A DNA stretch of 64,000 nt from Edaphobacter sp. (GCA_025462645.1 JAOAPB010000001.1:62001-126000); one strand, 5' to 3'; positions 1 to 9,200 are shown, counted from the stretch's first letter. Program-made: numbers and translations. Notes: generated from the sequence alone by a model not told the origin.

Positions 1-561
1 GGCCCCCTGGATCTGAATTGTGGCCTCAAGCGCAGTGAACGCAACATTCTGGTCGGAAGGGTTGGTGGCGATGCAGTCCTTGCTGGTGCCGAGGATGGCC
101 AGCATACGGTTATGACCGCCGATGGCGGAACACCCCGTTCCCGGTTCGCGCTTGTTACAGGCGTGAGCCGTATCACGGAAGTACACGCAGCGAGTTCGTT
201 GCAGGAGATTCCCTGCGGTAGTAGCCATATTGCGAAGTTGCGGTGATGCGCCGGACAGCAGAGCCTGCGAGAGAACCGCGTAGTCCCGCTGCACAGTGGG
301 GTGATGAGCGACGTCGGAGTTACGCGCAAGCGCGCCGATGACGAGTCCGCCAGATGGAGTGGCTTCGATCCTGCCGAGAGGAAGACCGTTGATGTCGATG
401 ACCTCCCTGGGCCGCTCGACGGTAAGCTTCATGAGGTCGATGAGGGTAGTGCCGCCGGCCAGCAATCGGACCTCGGCGCCCTGCTGAGCTGTGGACGACT
501 TGGCCGCTGCCTGAACGGCCCGGTCGAGAGTAGTGGCCTTGCTGAACTTGAATGCATCCAT
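1..561 (-). CDS. Molybdenum hydroxylase FAD-binding subunit (partial)
   Basis: This reads on the minus strand from ATG at 561 and runs off the left edge, giving 187 codons. It is the medium, FAD-binding subunit of a xanthine dehydrogenase/aldehyde oxidoreductase family enzyme (YagS/PaoB type). Visible are the N-terminal flavin motif [13 protein letters not shown], then [20 protein letters not shown] and a cysteine-bearing [13 protein letters not shown], typical of the subclass with an extra iron-sulfur cluster in this subunit. In this family it passes electrons between the 2Fe-2S subunit and FAD. The gene for the 2Fe-2S subunit ends 43 bp upstream; the molybdopterin subunit is expected beyond the left edge. 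Confidence 0.9.
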   Translation of the reverse strand, partial: MDAFKFSKATTLDRAVQAAAKSSTAQQGAEVRLLAGGTTLIDLMKLTVERPREVIDINGLPLGRIEATPSGGLVIGALARNSDVAHHPTVQRDYAVLSQALLSGASPQLRNMATTAGNLLQRTRCVYFRDTAHACNKREPGTGCSAIGGHNRMLAILGTSKDCIATNPSDQNVAFTALEATIQIQGA

Positions 562-583
562 AGCTATCTGCTCCCGCAACTAT

Positions 584-621
584 GATTAAGCTTATCTGCG
601 CGGATTAAGCTTGTCTGCGCA
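584..621. repeat. 19-bp tandem duplication at a gene end
   Basis: Two adjacent 19-bp units (584-602 and 603-621), each beginning GATTAAGCTT, differ at only one or two positions. The right-hand unit holds the TAA stop of the 2Fe-2S subunit gene; the left-hand unit lies just after it, between the two hydroxylase genes. This looks like slippage that duplicated the 3' end of the coding region. Confidence 0.7.
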
Positions 622-1285
622 CATACTGCACAGCGGCAACGATGTTGGAGTAAGCGCCACAGCGGCAGATGTTGCCGTACATCCCCTGCTGGACGTCTTC
701 ATCCGTGGGTCCGACAGGCTCCTTGAGCAGCGCAACGGCTGACATGATCTGCCCCGATGTACAGTAGCCGCACTGATAGCCATCATGCTCGATAAAGGCC
801 GCCTGCATGGGGTGGAGGTGGTCGGGTCGGCCGATGCCTTCGATGGTGATGATCTCGTCTCCAGAGTGCGCCACGGCAAGAGCAAGGCAGGAGTTGATAC
901 GGCGACCGTTGACGTGAACGGTGCAGGCTCCACACTGGCCGTGGTCGCAGCCCTTTTTAGTACCGGGCAGGTTGAGATTCTCACGAAGGCAGTCAAGAAG
1001 AGTGGTACGAGGATCGATCTGAAGGTGATGATCTTTCCCGTTGACGTGAAGTGTTACGGCCGTGGCACCCTCGATGGAAGCAGCTTCTTCCTGGACCGGG
1101 GGCGCCGGAGAGGCGGTGGCAAGAAGCGGGGGTGCCGTGGCGGCGGCAATGCTGGCAGCTCCCAGATGCGAGAGGAAGGATCTTCTGCTGACGCGACCGA
1201 GAAGAGGCTGACTTGCCTCGGACACATGACCCGACTGCTCGCCAGATGTTCTTTCGGACTCGGACTCAGGTGGATGTTTTGCCAT
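605..1285 (-). CDS. Tat-exported 2Fe-2S subunit of molybdenum hydroxylase
   Basis: A 226-residue small subunit of the xanthine dehydrogenase/aldehyde oxidoreductase family (YagT/PaoA type). A twin-arginine motif SRRSFL lies at residues 33-38, followed by an Ala-rich hydrophobic stretch, so the folded complex is probably exported to the periplasm. The plant-type 2Fe-2S site is CDHGQCGACTVHVNG plus NSC; the second cluster domain has CGYCTSG and NICRCGAY. The start at 1285 is chosen because GAAGAGG sits 5 nt upstream; a longer frame begins at 1336 without such a site. It is cotranscribed with the FAD subunit downstream. As an electron-transfer subunit it would take electrons from the molybdopterin subunit. 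Confidence 0.9.
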   Translation of the reverse strand: MAKHPPESESERTSGEQSGHVSEASQPLLGRVSRRSFLSHLGAASIAAATAPPLLATASPAPPVQEEAASIEGATAVTLHVNGKDHHLQIDPRTTLLDCLRENLNLPGTKKGCDHGQCGACTVHVNGRRINSCLALAVAHSGDEIITIEGIGRPDHLHPMQAAFIEHDGYQCGYCTSGQIMSAVALLKEPVGPTDEDVQQGMYGNICRCGAYSNIVAAVQYVRRQA

Positions 1286-1880
1286 ATGATCCTCTTCTCT
1301 AGGTAAAGAAAATAGGTCGATACGTGGCCTGACCAATTGTCTGCATTCCGCAGTCTGGATGCAAGCTTTAGCCTGGTTATTTACAGTTTGCTAAACGAAA
1401 AGTGGGGGCAGTGCGGAGTAGTACCTGCGAACCCAATTACGCTAGCAGATTCTGGGCTATGACTATTTTAGAACTGTCTTTGTGAAAAGCCAATATTGAG
1501 ACCTATAGTTTGGTGGCCTGAGGCAATATGACACCCGTTTATCCTAGCGAGTGGCGTCGCTCTTCTTGCTATCTGGTTGATTAGTCAACGATCATGCCCA
1601 CCCATAGAATCAATGGGCCCCCAAAGGTTATAAGTAACGCTTCTTAAAGACAGGCAACTGTTTGAAAAGGATTCCTACCGCTTCCTGGTGCATTGAGCTG
1701 TATGACCACGTAAAGTCCAGCTCATCCCAATAGCCAAAATGGTGCAACGATCGTTGCATTCAATATCCAGCCCAATGGAAGGACACCACCCTTCCTGATG
1801 TTTGCAGGTAAGCGATCAACCGAAGGCTCTCCCTTTAAAATTTGACCTGACCCTATCCTGCCAAACCTACCCTTCTATTG
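1286..1880. other. Gene-free region left of the inverted repeat
   Basis: About 600 bp with no supported gene and lower G+C than the flanking genes. It must hold the promoter of the leftward molybdenum hydroxylase genes. A perfect 16-bp palindrome, TGCAACGATCGTTGCA, lies at 1743-1758 and has the form of a dimeric regulator site, but its distance from the hydroxylase start (about 460 bp) makes a role there uncertain. Nothing else was recognised. Confidence 0.5.
1743..1758. promoter_or_regulatory. Perfect 16-bp palindrome
   Basis: TGCAACGATCGTTGCA is its own reverse complement over all 16 bases. Such perfect dyads are usual for dimeric helix-turn-helix regulators. No consensus of a named regulator was recognised and no gene starts close by. 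Confidence 0.3.
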
Positions 1881-2084
1881 ACTGGCCTGCGCCTCAGCCA
1901 TTGAGCCTTTTGCTGTTGACGTCAGTTGTTGTCCTCTGCCCCTGAGCCTCGCTCCCTTTTCTTCCTGTCAAGCCCCTGCAGCAGAGACTAAGACGCATCT
2001 CCGCACGCAAATCAAACAAAAGCAAGAGCTTAGCCTCCGAAAATAGTCTTCCGCAAAGTGGCATATTAGTTTTACTCAATCGGC

Positions 2085-2090
2085 TATAGT
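2085..2090 (+). promoter_or_regulatory. -10-like box TATAGT of the repeat
   Basis: TATAGT, followed by TAATACAG, lies in a stretch shared with the right arm (TATAGT on the minus strand, 5788-5793) and with the third copy (TATAAT at 31477-31482). The upstream TTAGTTTT is also shared, although no good -35 sequence is present at 17 nt. It would drive transcription into the cassette. Confidence 0.45.
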
Positions 2091-2091
2091 T

Positions 2092-2268
2092 AATACAGAG
2101 TCAGAGAAAGCCCCGGCCAACCACCGGGGCTTTTCTCTTTAAACGAATAAACCTTTTAGAAAGACGACTTTAGCCGTAACCTATTTAGAATGACTAATTT
2201 GCAGCGATAGATTCGCCTAAGTCGATGAATTCAGATGACTTGCAGTCAAAGTACCCCCCGGGGGGGGG
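2092..2268 (+). ncRNA. Candidate structured RNA, copy 1 (in IR-L)
   Basis: Downstream of the -10-like box comes a 36-nt hairpin (2103-2138; arms AGAGAAAGCCCCGG and CCGGGGCTTTTCTCT with slight imperfection), then a conserved box at 2149-2210 (core AACCTTTTAGAAAGACGAC, later CCGTAACC), and a C/G tract from about 2253. The unlinked copy at 31.5 kb has the same parts at the same spacing but a hairpin of different sequence. That pattern points to a conserved RNA structure, or to a repeat with its own promoter and terminator-like stem. No known RNA family was recognised. Confidence 0.45.
2103..2138 (+). terminator. Terminator-like hairpin in IR-L
   Basis: A GC-rich stem GCCCCGG/CCGGGGC closed by a 7-nt loop, extended by AGAGAA pairing with TTCTCT and ending in T-rich sequence. 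It begins only 18 nt after the -10-like box, so it would cap or attenuate a very short transcript rather than end a gene. Confidence 0.5.
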
Positions 2269-2276
2269 AGGGGGTC

Positions 2277-2609
2277 TTAAGGGACGCAGTGATCGTAGTC
2301 ATAACAGGGTCTAGAACTACTGTCGCGAAGGAGGTAAGCAAGATACGCATAACCGCGCTTCGTATTTGGCTCTCCCCACGTTGGAAGGAACCCGTGTGCT
2401 ACATCGTTCCAGTTGGGATGAAGTACGATTGCCGCCACAGCAAATACAATCATCAGAAGACCAGACAGTCGTGCAGCTAAGCCGAAGATCTTGCTCGTAC
2501 AGGCCCCCCTTCCTTCTCTACAAACGTGTAAGCGAAACATGTTGGAAGACTTACGACAGATTTCAAAAAAAATCAAAACAGAGCTGTGGAATGTTGCACA
2601 GGCAAACAA
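2277..2609 (-). CDS. Short hydrophobic ORF running into IR-L
   Basis: An open frame of 110 codons; starting at an internal ATG (2453) gives a 58-residue product beginning with a hydrophobic stretch (MIVFAVAAIVL). Its last residues, YDYDHCVP, are encoded inside the inverted repeat and resemble the tail NYDHCFP of an ORF reading into the other arm (5444-5632). No convincing ribosome site was seen. It may be a small exported peptide gene or a remnant; no function is assigned. Confidence 0.2.
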   Translation of the reverse strand: MFACATFHSSVLIFFEICRKSSNMFRLHVCREGRGACTSKIFGLAARLSGLLMIVFAVAAIVLHPNWNDVAHGFLPTWGEPNTKRGYAYLAYLLRDSSSRPCYDYDHCVP

Positions 2610-2763
2610 AACCCGATTGCACTAGTTTGCTTGTAGTTAGTTCCTCAGTATTCATGTAGACTTCCGTCGTTCTTAGTACCGACCCTCCCGCACGACTTGG
2701 AACCTGATAATCGCTCGGTCGACTTTCACACGTCGCGACAACCGCTTTCGGAGGTCCTACCAG
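2318..2763. other. Leader region of the cassette's first gene
   Basis: About 450 bp of low-G+C sequence between the left arm and the secreted protein gene. The only open frame is the weak leftward ORF described separately. A Shine-Dalgarno GGAGG at 2751-2755 serves the gene at 2764. No hairpin or promoter can be called with confidence. Confidence 0.4.
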
Positions 2764-4743
2764 ATGAAGATCACTTCTATTGTGTTCAGAGCCATCCCTC
2801 TCACTCTTATCTTTCTAGTTCCGAACCTCGCCGTGCACTCTCAGTCCAGACTCATTGCAGGTAGCGGCACAACCACTCCGCAGGCAGCGCCTTTAGGGCT
2901 AAACGCTGATGGACAACTAGAGATCGATGCGGCGACGCGTAGCGACACTGACGCCGGAAACGATGCAGTCGGGTTCACAACGCTGAATCGTACGATGATA
3001 AAGGGACAGCATGGCCATGGCGATCGCGCCGAAGATAAGCGCGAGCGTGAAGAGCACGGTGCAGTCAAGTCCTCATTCGAGGGTCTCAACTTCCATGACC
3101 AACGCTTCGCCAATAATGGAAATCAGTTCTCCGTCGAGCCTCCGGACCAGGGACTTTGCGCAGGCAACGGATTCGTTCTCGAGTCTGTAAACGATGTTCT
3201 GCGTGTCTTTGATACCAGAGGCAATCCACTAATAGGAGTGGTAGACCTTAACACGTTCTATGGATACCCTGCCGAGGTCGATCGGAGTGCCAAGCCGACG
3301 ACCTATGGCCCGTCCATCACCGACCCAAGCTGCTACTTCGACCGCGACACACAACGCTGGTTTCATGTAGTGCTGACCCTTGATCGCAAAGTACCCACGA
3401 GTCAAGCCTTAAGCGGTCGTAACCATCTTGATTTAGCTGTGAGCAAGACCCCAAATCCATTAGGCCAATGGACGATTTATCGAATTCCCGTGCAGAACGA
3501 TGGAACCGATGGAACGCCTAACCACGGCTGCATAGTGGACCCGAAAAAGGGCACCACGGGCCCCTGCCTCGGCGATTACCCCCACATTGGCGCAGACAGC
3601 AATGGGATTTATCTCACTACAAACGAATTTAGTTTATTTGGGCCAGGCTTCTATGGCGCTCAGATATACGCGATCTCGAAGAACGCGTTGACGACCAAGG
3701 TGGCCAACATCCCGATCTTCCAGTACAACACGGGTGATGCGAGTTTCGCATCTGCCACAGGTCTCCCCGGATTTGCCATAATTCCAGCGGTCTCCTCTGG
3801 CAGAAGCGAAGAGGAGGGGAACGGAACGGAGTATTTCCTCAGCTCCACGGCCGTCTTCGCCGATAGCGGCGTCGATTCCAAGGTGCAGTTGTGGGCATTG
3901 ACAGACACTTATAATCTCGCCTCTGGCAAGGCTCCGATTCTGCTCAACAATGCAGTCCCGACTGAAAGCTACGGTATTCCAAGCCTCGCAAGACAGCCCG
4001 GAGTAGGTACCGATGGCGTTGGCAAGAAACCAGGCGGTGGAAACGTCGACTGGCCTCAAGGACAATGCCTGAATGATCCAGCGTGCGCCCCGATACTCCT
4101 TGGCACAGCAGATCCTTTCAAAGAAGTAATCAGTCCTCTCGATGGCGATGATTCCCGTATGACGCAAGTTTATTTCGCCAAGGGAAGAGTATGGGGCTCG
4201 CTCGGGACCGGAGTTTCGTTTGATGGGAAGACGTTCGGTTCGGACGGTATCGCATACTTCATCATCAAGCCGAGAATCACTGATACCTCGCTGAGCGGCC
4301 AGATCGTTCATCAGGGCTATGTAGCCACGCCCAAGGCGGACCTCACATATCCGACTTTTGGCGTCACGAGTGAAGGCAAGGCGATTCTCTCCTTTACCTT
4401 GACTGGCCCGAACGACTTTCCGAGCCTTGCATACGTGAATCTTAATCAGAAGCATGGAGCTGGGGACATACATATCGCGGCCCATGGAGTCGGCGCACAG
4501 GATGGTTTTACAGGCTACAAAGGACAGGTCGGAGATCCAACTCGCCCACGTTGGGGGGACTACGGCGCTACTGCGGTTGTGGACAACCAGATCTTTGCGG
4601 CTCAGGAGTACATCGGCCAAAGCTGTAGCCTCGAAGAGTACAGGGCCTCCTCTCCGTTCGGCACCTGCAATGCCACTCGCGGAGCACTGGGCAACTGGGG
4701 AACCCGAATCCTGAAACTCTCAACTGAAGAGGATGAGGATTGA
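2764..4743 (+). CDS. Secreted protein of unknown function, 659 aa
   Basis: Starts at ATG 2764, 9 nt after GGAGG. An N-terminal signal peptide (about residues 1-27: basic start, hydrophobic core, cleavage near VHSQS) sends it out of the cytoplasm. The mature part has no membrane segment and is rich in Gly, Asp and aromatic residues, with blocks such as EPPDQGLCAGNGFV, PSITDPSCYFD and a closing GNWGTRILKL. Cysteine pairs suggest disulphides. It resembles large secreted proteins seen in soil bacteria that probably fold as beta-propellers; that fold is inference. It is the first gene of the cassette between the inverted repeats, with lower G+C than the chromosome around it, which suggests acquisition. 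Confidence 0.75.
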   Translation: MKITSIVFRAIPLTLIFLVPNLAVHSQSRLIAGSGTTTPQAAPLGLNADGQLEIDAATRSDTDAGNDAVGFTTLNRTMIKGQHGHGDRAEDKREREEHGAVKSSFEGLNFHDQRFANNGNQFSVEPPDQGLCAGNGFVLESVNDVLRVFDTRGNPLIGVVDLNTFYGYPAEVDRSAKPTTYGPSITDPSCYFDRDTQRWFHVVLTLDRKVPTSQALSGRNHLDLAVSKTPNPLGQWTIYRIPVQNDGTDGTPNHGCIVDPKKGTTGPCLGDYPHIGADSNGIYLTTNEFSLFGPGFYGAQIYAISKNALTTKVANIPIFQYNTGDASFASATGLPGFAIIPAVSSGRSEEEGNGTEYFLSSTAVFADSGVDSKVQLWALTDTYNLASGKAPILLNNAVPTESYGIPSLARQPGVGTDGVGKKPGGGNVDWPQGQCLNDPACAPILLGTADPFKEVISPLDGDDSRMTQVYFAKGRVWGSLGTGVSFDGKTFGSDGIAYFIIKPRITDTSLSGQIVHQGYVATPKADLTYPTFGVTSEGKAILSFTLTGPNDFPSLAYVNLNQKHGAGDIHIAAHGVGAQDGFTGYKGQVGDPTRPRWGDYGATAVVDNQIFAAQEYIGQSCSLEEYRASSPFGTCNATRGALGNWGTRILKLSTEEDED

Positions 4744-4816
4744 AACGGTCCACCCATACGATCGCATGACGACGTTTCTTTAACCCGAGGATTACGAAGA
4801 GTACCTCACACGAACC

Positions 4817-4878
4817 GACAAGCCGCCTGTTCATCTGCCTCGCATCTTCCTGCCTCGAAGATGAACGCGCGGCTTGTC
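4817..4878. repeat. Long stem-loop between the two cassette genes
   Basis: The arms 4817-4836 and 4859-4878 pair at 18 of 20 positions (GACAAGCCGC...GTTCATCT against its complement) around a 22-nt loop. It lies 73 bp after the stop of the secreted protein gene and 46 bp before the NUDIX start. No T-run follows, so a factor-independent terminator is not certain; an mRNA-stabilising stem or a small palindromic repeat is equally possible. Confidence 0.55.
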
Positions 4879-4924
4879 GACAGGACCCTATCAGCAATCA
4901 GCAGGCCAGTCTCTTCGATAGCCA

Positions 4925-5392
4925 ATGAGCAAAATACCGAAGCAAAGTGCAGGTCTTCTCATGTACCGCAGAGGCGGCGAGCAGCTTGAGGTCTTTCTGG
5001 TACATCCCGGCGGCCCATACTGGTCGAAGAAGAACGAAGGCGCTTGGACGCTGCCTAAGGGAGAGTTTGAGGACGGTGAAGAACCACTTGCAGCTGCTCG
5101 ACGTGAGTTCTATGAAGAGACTGGATTCTATGCTGATGATCCTTTCCTGGAACTAGGTTCAATACGGCAGAAGAGCGGCAAGGTAGTCCTGGCGTGGGCC
5201 TTCGAGGGAGATTGCAACCCGGAGGAACTGAAAAGCAATCTGTGTCAGATCGAATGGCCGCCACGCACAAAGCGTTTTGTAGATATTCCCGAAATCGACC
5301 GCGGCGGTTGGTTCTCGATTCCAGAAGCGAAAGAGCGCATCCTGCCCAGTCAGCAACCATTTTTGGAGGCGCTCGTCCGGAATATTGGGTAG
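4925..5392 (+). CDS. NUDIX hydrolase (COG4119-like)
   Basis: A 155-residue soluble protein with a complete NUDIX box at about residues 47-69: G(5x)E(7x)REFYEETGF. The glutamates of REFYEE bind the metal that activates water for cleavage of a nucleoside diphosphate linked to another group. The N-terminal SAGLLMYRR and the block WTLPKGEFEDGEEP match the predicted NTP pyrophosphohydrolases of COG4119. The substrate cannot be read from sequence. No clear Shine-Dalgarno precedes the ATG at 4925. It is the second gene of the cassette. Confidence 0.85.
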   Translation: MSKIPKQSAGLLMYRRGGEQLEVFLVHPGGPYWSKKNEGAWTLPKGEFEDGEEPLAAARREFYEETGFYADDPFLELGSIRQKSGKVVLAWAFEGDCNPEELKSNLCQIEWPPRTKRFVDIPEIDRGGWFSIPEAKERILPSQQPFLEALVRNIG

Positions 5393-5443
5393 GCTGGCAT
5401 AGCTTCCGCAGGACCCTTGCGACCTTGTTGCAATCCTCCATCG

Positions 5444-5632
5444 ATGAAGACCAACACAGGAACTCATGCGGCACTCGTCGCCGCGAGCATCATCTTGGCT
5501 ATCTATGCGAACGGACTGACGGCGGACAAGAGGCAAGCACAAGACAGAATTACCTCTCTGTTCCTAGAGCCTGTTATGAACTACGATCACTGCTTCCCTT
5601 TAGGACCCCCTCCCCCCCGGGGGGTACTTTGA
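5444..5632 (+). CDS. Short ORF running into IR-R
   Basis: 62 codons from ATG 5444. Residues 8-22 are hydrophobic (HAALVAASIILAIYA), like a signal peptide or membrane anchor. The tail NYDHCFP, then a Pro-rich end, is encoded within the right arm and corresponds to the YDYDHCVP tail of the ORF at the other arm. No clear Shine-Dalgarno is present. Probably a remnant or a small peptide linked to the repeat; function unknown. Confidence 0.2.
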   Translation: MKTNTGTHAALVAASIILAIYANGLTADKRQAQDRITSLFLEPVMNYDHCFPLGPPPPRGVL

Positions 5633-5997
5633 CTCCAAGTCATCTGAATTCAGCGACTTAGCTGAACCTATCGCTGCAAATTCGTCATTCTAAAATGGTT
5701 ACGGCTAAAGTCGTCTTTCTAAACGGTTTATTGGCTTAAAGAGAAAAGCCCCGGTGGTTGGCCGGGGCTTTCTCTGACTCTGTATTAACTATAGCCGATT
5801 GAGTAAAACTAGTATGCCACTTTGCGGAAGATCATTTTCGGAGGCTAAGATCTTGCTTTTGTTTGATTTGCGTACGGAACTGTGTATTAGTTTCTGCTGC
5901 GGGGGCTTGACAGGAAAAAACAGGGAGCGAGACTCAGGGGCATAGGACAACCATTGCGTCAACAGCAAAAGGTACAAGGGTTGAGGCGCAGGCCAGT
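5560..5997 (-). repeat. Right arm of 437-bp inverted repeat (IR-R)
   Basis: Reverse complement of 1881-2317 at about 90% identity by eye. It carries the same parts in mirror orientation: -10-like box at 5788-5793, hairpin at 5740-5775, conserved box near 5670-5730 and the C/G tract near 5605-5625. Both arms therefore point their putative promoters into the cassette. Recombination between the arms could invert the 3.2 kb between them. Confidence 0.9.
5605..5786 (-). ncRNA. Candidate structured RNA, copy 2 (in IR-R)
   Basis: Mirror copy of the unit at 2092-2268: -10-like TATAGT on the minus strand at 5788-5793, hairpin at 5740-5775 with the same 7-nt loop, then the box with AACCGTTTAGAAAGACGAC and CCGTAACC, then the C/G tract. 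Differences from copy 1 are scattered single bases; the hairpin stem is unchanged. Confidence 0.45.
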
Positions 5998-6197
5998 TCG
6001 CAAAGTGCATTACAGCCTCTAGAGAAAGTGGGCTAGAAACAACTTGTTCCTTTGTGTTCCCAGAGTACTTCCGTTGTTCTTATATTGAGAAAACTAACTG
6101 ATTGGAAGTAATGGTCGGCCCTGGTGGACGATTTTCGAACTTTTGAGCTTCCGCTCCCCAACATTCCTGGCGCATGACCTGCTATCGCCAAAAGAGC

Positions 6198-6231
6198 AAG
6201 AGGGGCAACCGAGCTTGCGGTTGTCCCTCTC
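6198..6231 (-). terminator. Terminator of the IPT/TIG lipoprotein gene
   Basis: On the minus strand, AGAGGGACAACC pairs with GGTTGCCCCTCT (one mismatch) around a short loop, followed by a T-rich run. It lies 16 bp after the stop codon at 6247, the expected place for an intrinsic terminator. The remaining sequence between 5998 and 6197 holds nothing recognisable. Confidence 0.75.
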
Positions 6232-6246
6232 GCTTGGATCGCTTTC

Positions 6247-9200
6247 TTATTGAACGGTAACGGTGAGACTGTTGGAATTCCCGGAGCCCGGGTTCTGACT
6301 AGCGAGAGGGATAGTTTGTGCGCTGGCGAGATCGGCTCCCGCGATCGCCACCTGCAGATGCGCATTGTCAATAAAGGTGGTGGTTCGCGGAGAGCCGTTC
6401 CAAAGCACGACCGCCCCGGGCAGGAAGCCGGTTCCCGTAACGGTGAGGTAAAGATTGCTGCTGCCGACCGCTATCGTGGCTTGATCAGTGCTGCTGAGTG
6501 TCGGCGCAGGGTTAGTTGTTGCTTCCGCAGGAACCACGAACGGCCCGCGCAGCAGGAAAATCTGCGGTGTGTTCGAGGTTGTCGTTCTCGGGACCACATA
6601 GGCCAGCCCATCCTGCCCAAAGCGGATTCCTGGCAAAGACGAAACTGAGTTCCCGGGAAGTTGTATCTGTTGCTCCTGCGTGAAATGCAGGGTATCAAAC
6701 CGCTCCAGATAGTAGGCAGCCGTACCGGCGGTGTTGACGCCGATGACGAAGGCCTTGGATTCAGCCTGATAGGGGATGACGCCGCCTCCGGAGAGACTGG
6801 TCGATGACGTACCATTCCCTAGAGGGAGAACGGCTACCTGTGAAGGCGGAGTTGTGCTGGGATTGATAATGCCTCCAGACGATCCAAAGACTAGACCGCC
6901 GTCCACCGCCAACTTGCCCCCAAAGCCGCCAAAGCCGTTTAGCGTGGTGCCATCGATTAGCGTTACACCGGTCGGATCGACGCTGTATCGATAAAACTCT
7001 GCCCCAGAGGTATAGGCGTCGAAGGCATAGAAGTGCGTCGCGTCCGTAAAGACCGGATTATCGCCGCTGTAGGGTCGAGAGATTTTGCTGCGGAAGGCGC
7101 CCGTGCTGCCGGAAATATCGTAGATACCGATACCGTTGAACGAGTTGAATTCGACGGCCACGCTCGAATCCGTCCCAGGTACCGCGGCGATACTGGTCGC
7201 AGCGACGTTGCCGCTGCTGCCAAACGCAGTGGAGACAATAGGAACTGTAACATCCATGGTTTGATTAAGGAGATTGAACCGACCCAGACTCTTGGCTCCG
7301 CTAAGACCGATGAAGAGGTAGTTGCCATCGCTGGTCTCAGAGAGCAGGTTCGGCTCACTGCCTACCTGAATCGGAGGTCCTACGCTCCCAGTAGCCGGGT
7401 CTATGGCAACCAGACTGTTGCCTGTGATGGTGGTCGAGGTGCTTGGCAGCGCAGCATAGATCTTTCGCGTGAAAGGATCGAAGCTGATGACGTTTGCAGG
7501 GACATTCAGGAGTTGGTAGATATGCAGAGGGAGGCCCGCGGACTGTCCTCCACCCGGCGTGGGGGTAGTGACCGAGACCTGCGCCCAGCCTAGGTTCTGG
7601 ATCAGCGTGGAATCCACCGTGGCGGTCATCTGGCCCGCACTGATAAAAGTCGTAGTCAGCATTTGCCCGTTCCATAAAATGCTGGAGCCGGAGGTGAAGC
7701 CGGTACCGTCGACAGTCAACGTTGTTGTTGAACTGCCTGCTTGAATCAAAGACGGCGAGATCTGTGTGACGTTGGGCGTCGCATTGAATGCGTTACCAGT
7801 CACCGTAGTGTTTGCATTGGCTTGATTGTTGGAAGAAACCGGATCGAAGCTGACCGAAGACGCGGACCCCGTCATCGTGAGCGAACCGGCGACCGTTGGA
7901 GTTATGGAGATGGTGACGGTAGCCGAACCGCCGTTTGCGATCGCTCCGAAACTGCAGTAAAGAACTCCGCCTCCGCTGCAGGTGCCTTGTGATGAGGTAT
8001 AGGTTCCACCGATCACTGAGGCAGGCAGCACGGTTGTGAGAGTAACTCCGGCCGCCGAGCTCTGTCCCAGATTTGCTACCTGCACGGTGTAACTGGATGC
8101 TGTGCCTGTTGTTGCGGTTGCCGGCGCCTGAATGCTGACCGACAAATCAGCCGGAGAAGTAGTGATGTCCTTCACAATAGGACTTTGCAACACATAGAGC
8201 TGTGAAGCAGTGCGGTAGGCCAGGCCGTTTTGACCCCAGCGGATTAGATCGGCAGGGACGTTGTTGTTGTAAGAAGACGGAAGGTTAGCTCCAACGCCTG
8301 TGATCGGCATGCTACCAACCGGATTGAAGGTAGTCTCATTGAAGGCGACGATCTGGTTAGCGTTCGTCAGATACGAAAGCGAAGAAGGGACCACCCACGC
8401 GCGTCCAAGCGTCGAATCCGAGACAACAGGCCCGACTGCAGCGACTGGTGTGCTGGGGCTACCGCTAGTCGACGCCGTGGAGAACTGACCAAGCTGAGAG
8501 CCTGAGCTAGCGCTCAATACGACCCCGGAAGAAAGATAGAGCCGGTTGTTGTCGTACTGGATCGAGTTGCCACCTCCGTTACCTAGAGCCGTCGCGCCCG
8601 TCACGCCGGTTGCGTCGATGGTGAGAGCATAAAGATTGGCGCTTGTCGATTGCGAGTTGAGATAGAGAGTTGAGGCAGAGCTCCCAAAAGAAAGGCTGCC
8701 TGAATTCTGATTGAAATAGACGCTTAGGCCAGTGCTGGTCTTGGCTCTGGCGACGCCCGAGTCAAAGATCGTCACAATCCCATTACTTCCGTAGACTGCG
8801 ACAGAGTTGGGCTGCCCAGGAAGTACTGCGAGGCCCTGCGCCGTGTACGGGGGATTGTAGACACCCGGTCCGCCGCCCAGCGAAAACTGGATGCCTGCCG
8901 TACCGGTGGTCATATTCACCTGGCGAACCGCGCCTGCGCCATTCAGACCAACGAAGAGCTGAGTCCCGTCGCTGGAGAGAGCCATGCGGGTAGGCTCGCT
9001 GCCGACAAAGATAGTCTTCACGATAACGCCTGAGGTAGGGTCGATACCGGCAATCGTGTTGCCGAGACCTTCACCCGCAGAACCTGCAATGGAGGCGTAG
9101 ATAAGTCCATCCACCGCGTTATAGACGATGTCATTGATCGGCAGCGCGAGGAAAGTAGTAAAAGGTTGTGGGGGCAGTGTCTGGCCCGGCGACTCTGGAG

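Larger units (their letters stand above)
1881..2317 (+). repeat. Left arm of 437-bp inverted repeat (IR-L)
   Basis: The segment beginning ACTGGCCTGCGCCTCA returns in reverse complement at 5560-5997, at about 90% identity counted by eye, with a few single-base indels. Identity is highest in the middle (2030-2290) and falls toward the outer end. It contains a -10-like box, a strong hairpin, a conserved box and a long C/G tract. Possible reading frames in the two arms do not correspond, so the conserved content is non-coding apart from a short peptide tail at the inner end. The arms bound a cassette with a secreted protein gene and a NUDIX gene. No transposase is present and no target duplication was recognised. 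Confidence 0.9.

Noticed and set aside
1881-5997. Insertion sequence or composite transposon
   Set aside because: No transposase or integrase is encoded within or beside the repeats, and no flanking target duplication could be seen.
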